A stretch of 46,555 nucleotides of DNA. Origin: Planctomycetaceae bacterium. GTDB taxonomy: Bacteria; Planctomycetota; Planctomycetia; Pirellulales; Pirellulaceae. Within the stretch, counting starts at the first letter, position 1. Each line of letters begins with the position of its first letter. The notes below the pieces were generated by a model, which saw only the letters and a list, made by a program, of their open reading frames with translations, was not told the origin of the DNA and ran no database searches. The position numbers were made by a program, and so were the translations under genes. The stretch spans positions 1 to 46,555 of the forward strand of contig SXHS01000012.1 in assembly GCA_005773145.1 (NCBI GenBank). Reading direction: 5' to 3'. Shown here one piece after another: positions 43,637-46,555 of this stretch.

Positions 43637-43706
43637 GCCCCTTCAGGACGCGATCCGAGAACGATTTTGTCAAAGTTCCATCTAAACCTGAATTGGAGTT
43701 GGTCTC

Positions 43707-44429
43707 ATGATTTCAATGAGAACGTTTTCGGCATCCGCCGCTGTGCTCGTGATCACCGGCATGATGAGTCAAGCGGTGCATGCGCACGGGATTCCTCTGG
43801 ATATTTCCGCAGATAGTCAACTGCGCCTCTTCAATCCATTGCTTGTGACGTATGATCACCATGAGAGTGGACTCGCACTGGCACCGCCGGCGAATCCGAC
43901 GGCAGTCCGAGGCGCAGCCGGGTTCTACCCGACGGCAGGTGTCATTCCAGCCGGTACGGCCCTCTCGGTGGACGCCACCGGATCTCCCCAACATCCACTG
44001 GCGGTGCTCTATTGGAATCCAAGCAATGGCTTGGGCGCCTCGCCCAAGCCGCTAACCCTACAGCGTAACGCTGCAACCGTCGGCGGCATTTCATACCCGG
44101 GATTCAACGTGGCGGTCCAACCCACGGATACCTTCGCCTCCCTGGGAACACTGCCGCATTTCAACGGTACGCAGGGAGATCATCGGGCGATGAACGTGTC
44201 GCTACCGATGGATGCGCCCCAGGGCCTCTATGTAATAGGCTTTCAAGTATCCGCACCAGGTTTCACACGGTCGGACACCTTTTGGGCTGTTGGCAACTAC
44301 GGCCTGACAGAGTCCGAAGCTGAAGCGGGTTTGGGGGCAATTGCGGCGGCCGTGCCGGAGCCGTCGTGCGGGCTGCTGATGTTGGCGGGTCTGTCGATGT
44401 TCGCTTGGACCCGGCGCACTCGAGGCTAG
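43707..44429 (+). CDS. PEP-CTERM secreted protein of unknown function
   Basis: 240 residues. The ATG at 43707 has GGAG upstream. A signal peptide covers residues 1-26 (SASAAVLVITGMMSQAVHA). The mature part begins HGIPLDISADSQLRLFNPLL and has histidine-containing patches (YDHHESG) and a LYWNPSNG segment, beta-rich by appearance. AAVPEPSCGLLMLAGLSMFA then RRTRG is the PEP-CTERM signal. An acidic helix (LTESEAEAGLGA) precedes it. No enzyme motif is recognised. It stands alone between the divergent SDR gene and an intergenic repeat region. The ...HAHGIP mature N-terminus resembles other planctomycete PEP-CTERM proteins from memory, function unknown. Confidence 0.88.
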   Translation: MISMRTFSASAAVLVITGMMSQAVHAHGIPLDISADSQLRLFNPLLVTYDHHESGLALAPPANPTAVRGAAGFYPTAGVIPAGTALSVDATGSPQHPLAVLYWNPSNGLGASPKPLTLQRNAATVGGISYPGFNVAVQPTDTFASLGTLPHFNGTQGDHRAMNVSLPMDAPQGLYVIGFQVSAPGFTRSDTFWAVGNYGLTESEAEAGLGAIAAAVPEPSCGLLMLAGLSMFAWTRRTRG

Positions 44430-44432
44430 TGG

Positions 44433-44451
44433 CATAGGCATCTTGCCTGTG
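44433..44451. repeat. Short hairpin, planctomycete-type intergenic motif, after the PEP-CTERM stop
   Basis: CATAGGCA (44433-44440), loop TCT, TGCCTGTG (44444-44451): an 8-bp stem with one T/G wobble, starting 3 nt after the TAG stop. The consensus 'GGCATAGGC..GCCTGTG' is, from memory, widespread between genes of planctomycetes. A terminator role is possible, though it is followed by GTAAAAACAG and not by T. Confidence 0.55.
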
Positions 44452-44595
44452 TAAAAACAGAGTGGCGTAGCGGATGGCCGTCAACACCATGAACGATAGT
44501 TATGAGGGGGGCCCCGTCCAGCTCGCCGCCGGGAACGCAGTACAGGGTGGCTCCTGCCTCCGATGAGTCATAGCGACATTTTTCGGTCGGCGGTT

Positions 44596-44634
44596 AAATC
44601 TCAAATCTCAAATCTCAAATCTCAAATCTCAAAT
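44596..44634. repeat. AAATCTC heptamer tandem repeat (five copies)
   Basis: Five perfect AAATCTC units at 44596-44630, then a partial AAAT. The same unit occurs at 34855, about 10 kb away. The array lies in the 272-nt gap between the PEP-CTERM gene and the kinase gene; the gap holds no gene I can support. A short frame through the array (SQISNLKSQISN) is a translation of the repeat and not a gene. Confidence 0.92.
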
Positions 44635-44701
44635 GTCGGCCCGACACGGCGGAACGAGGGAGGATCGGAAGCCCGGGCACGAGGTCAGGAATTAAGCACC
44701 A

Positions 44702-46555
44702 CTACGGAGTCGACTCTGATGCAACGGCCAGGCGTCGTTTGGCTTCTGCCACGGCGGATGCCGCCCATGGCTTGTCTGCATAGAGCAGCACAATGCCACG
44801 CCAAATGGCCTGTGCGGATTGAGGGGTGTCGACTTGGAGACGCACGGCGTGGGCCAATCGTTCACGTAAGACGGGCGCATAACCCTCAGTGGTCGCGTCG
44901 ATTTCCGCTTGGAGTTGTTGCAATTGGCGCTGCGCGAGGGCTAGACAACGAGTCGTTTCACTGGTGGGATGGCGTTGGTCTTGATAGACATCGAGCAGGG
45001 CCTGGAGCCGGGCGGCGGTTGCTTCGCGATTCTGAGGCCGCAGACGCATGGCCTCGACGTAGGTCTGCTCAATGGCCGTCAACGGTGTGCTTCCTAGCAG
45101 GCCGCGGGCGTTGCGCTCCAGTCGACTGCGCATGCGGTTGAGTTCCAGTTGCTCCTGATACTGATCCATTTCGGCAGCCCGGGGATCGTTGGCGTGATCG
45201 CGGCGAAACTGCCGGATCATGGCCTCGTGTTCTCCCCAAGGACCGTTTTCGGATTCAACTCCCGCGCGAATGCGCTGATAGATTTGATCCGCTGTGGGTG
45301 GCTGCAGCACATAGGCCGCGAGGCTGGCAACACCCACTACGAATGCAAAGGCCAAGCTGCCCCAAACCCACTTCGTCCAGGTGGGTTCTTCGCCGATGTG
45401 ATCCGCCTGACGCAGGCGATCCGATTCACCGACCGTTACAAAATGCGAGGGGACGGGTGCGGATTCACCCGCGGACGTTGCTGAGCCGGGAGTCGCTTCG
45501 GCTTGGTTGTCGTCCGGATGGTCGCTGGCTACGCCCCCCGAGCCGGTCACGTGCGGCGCGGGGAGTTCACGGGTGAGCAGGGCGGCGTTCTGCCCAGCCG
45601 GCGGGGGCTGTGGCATTCGCACTTCGGTCTCCAGCACGGTGCCCAGGGGGCTGCTCCGATCGGATTTGGCAACTGGAGTCAGCGCCGTCGGATCAAGGCG
45701 GGCTTCCAAGCCGACACGCTCCGTCGGCGTCGGTTGGATGGACAACGCTCGCACAATCGCCGCCAGTCGATTCGTCACGGCCAAGGCGGTTGGGACGCGA
45801 TTCGTGGGATCTTTCTCCAACAACTCGCTGATGAGTTGTTCCAACTGAATGGGAACATCCGGCACGAAGCGACGAATGGGGAGTGCCTCGTCGTAGCGTA
45901 CTTTGTGAACGACCTCGGGGAGTGACTTGCCGACGAATGGGGGCCGACCGGCGAGTAGCGCGTACATCACGCTTCCCAAACTGTAGAGATCACAGCGGGG
46001 AGTTACGGGGCGGCCATCCGCCTGTTCGGGGGCCATAAAGTCGGCCGTTCCCAGTACGCCCCCATCGGCCGTCAACGAGGATTGACCAAACAATTTAGCA
46101 ATGCCGAAATCGCCCAACCTAATTTTTTGATCGGCGGTGACCAGCAAGTTGGCGGGCTTGAGGTCTCGATGAATCACGCCATGATTGTGCGCATGCTTGA
46201 GAGCGGCGCCGACTTGAATCCCGATTTCCGCCACCTCGCGCCACGAGAAGCGCCGACCCGCCGACAATTCGTCTTGCAGGCTCGGCCCTTCCACCAACTC
46301 CATGGCATAAAACAAATGCTCCCCCTCTTGACCGTATCCATACAACTCAACGATATTGGGGTGCTGCAATTTCTTGAGCGACTCGATTTCCGCCGCGAAC
46401 CGTTCGCGAAAATTTTCTTCGGCCGCCAGAGTGGGAGCCAACACCTTGAGAGCAACGCGTCGGCCCGACACGTCGTCGGTGCCGGCGTAGACGGTTCCCA
46501 TCCCGCCCCGCCCCAGGGTCTGCTCGACACGATATGGTCCTAGCTTTCGCAACAC
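44702..46555 (-). CDS. PknB-type Ser/Thr protein kinase with C-terminal membrane helix (reaches window edge)
   Basis: 617 residues visible; the frame is open to the window edge. Its first codon there is GTG followed by LRKLGPYRVEQTLGRGGMG, so the true start may be this GTG or further out. Kinase motifs are in order: GRGGMGTVYAG (P-loop), RVALKVLAP (Lys), HRDLKPANLL (catalytic loop), LGDFGIAKLF (DFG) and GTADFMAPEQ (activation segment). The kinase domain ends near residue 275, and a low-complexity juxtamembrane region follows. One membrane helix (WVWGSLAFAFVVGVASLAAYVL, near 395) leads into a 200-residue helical, Gln/Arg-rich extracytoplasmic domain. It would phosphorylate cytoplasmic proteins in response to an external signal. 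No PASTA repeats are present. Confidence 0.93.
   Translation of the reverse strand: MLRKLGPYRVEQTLGRGGMGTVYAGTDDVSGRRVALKVLAPTLAAEENFRERFAAEIESLKKLQHPNIVELYGYGQEGEHLFYAMELVEGPSLQDELSAGRRFSWREVAEIGIQVGAALKHAHNHGVIHRDLKPANLLVTADQKIRLGDFGIAKLFGQSSLTADGGVLGTADFMAPEQADGRPVTPRCDLYSLGSVMYALLAGRPPFVGKSLPEVVHKVRYDEALPIRRFVPDVPIQLEQLISELLEKDPTNRVPTALAVTNRLAAIVRALSIQPTPTERVGLEARLDPTALTPVAKSDRSSPLGTVLETEVRMPQPPPAGQNAALLTRELPAPHVTGSGGVASDHPDDNQAEATPGSATSAGESAPVPSHFVTVGESDRLRQADHIGEEPTWTKWVWGSLAFAFVVGVASLAAYVLQPPTADQIYQRIRAGVESENGPWGEHEAMIRQFRRDHANDPRAAEMDQYQEQLELNRMRSRLERNARGLLGSTPLTAIEQTYVEAMRLRPQNREATAARLQALLDVYQDQRHPTSETTRCLALAQRQLQQLQAEIDATTEGYAPVLRERLAHAVRLQVDTPQSAQAIWRGIVLLYADKPWAASAVAEAKRRLAVASESTP

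Noticed and set aside
44563..45141. Plus-strand frame of 192 codons starting before the heptamer array
   Set aside because: Its opening is a translation of the AAATCTC repeat and the rest is antisense to the kinase gene.

Overview
The window looks like a planctomycete chromosome, most likely a Pirellulales-type member of class Planctomycetia. This is inferred from gene content only: three secreted proteins with PEP-CTERM tails (one also dockerin-like), a DUF1549/DUF1553 - DUF1501 - PPC-type secreted cluster, DUF1080 and DUF6807 proteins, a DUF1559-like 'ADGH' motif, a Ser/Thr kinase with a C-terminal membrane anchor, and intergenic repeats that I recall as common in this phylum. The DNA is GC-rich and most starts have clear GGAG-type ribosome-binding sites. 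No rRNA, tRNA, CRISPR array, insertion sequence or prophage gene was seen.

Layout. (1) 1-2416: two plus-strand PEP-CTERM surface proteins. (2) 2631-4327, minus: an ECF sigma factor and its partner, an unusual anti-sigma/pseudopilin-like hybrid. (3) 4945-7839, plus: an ArnT-like lipid-linked sugar transferase, then a hemerythrin-like gene broken by an amber codon and a CheY-like regulator. (4) 7877-16234, minus: a five-gene block for secreted proteins (DUF1080, DUF1549/DUF1553 with haem-like CxxCH motifs, Tat-exported DUF1501, a large beta-rich PPC-type protein, DUF6807). (5) 16382-27252: a DinB-like protein and a divergently arranged exopolysaccharide locus. The minus arm has a Wzz/GumC-like chain-length protein (frameshifted at a C10 tract), an initiating sugar transferase and a WecG/TagA/CpsF transferase. 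The plus arm has an acyltransferase, a polysaccharide deacetylase, a flippase and a GT4 transferase, linked by 4-nt ATGA overlaps, then PlsC-like and CdsA-like phospholipid genes. No Wzy polymerase is recognisable.

(6) 27219-31454, minus: a zinc-peptidase-like protein, a membrane-anchored metallophosphoesterase and a PAS-GAF-REC signalling protein; a small conserved-looking membrane protein follows on the plus strand. (7) 32149-36734, minus: an apparent acid-sugar catabolic operon of HpcH/HpaI aldolase, 2-hydroxyacid dehydrogenase, a cytoplasmic ceramidase-fold protein and a galactonate-dehydratase-like enolase-superfamily enzyme. (8) 37042-42699, plus: MoxR ATPase, DUF58 and DUF4129 proteins, then a second ceramidase-fold paralogue, which converges on a short-chain dehydrogenase. 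(9) 43707-46555: a third PEP-CTERM protein and, on the minus strand, a membrane-anchored PknB-type kinase running to the window edge.

The strongest leads are the two cytoplasmic ceramidase-fold paralogues, one translationally coupled to an acid-sugar dehydratase, which suggests a non-ceramide function. Other leads are the anti-sigma/pseudopilin-like hybrid, the C10 frameshift in the polysaccharide chain-length gene, the amber-interrupted hemerythrin gene, and the secreted block ending in DUF6807. All functions come from reading motifs by eye; no database search was run.
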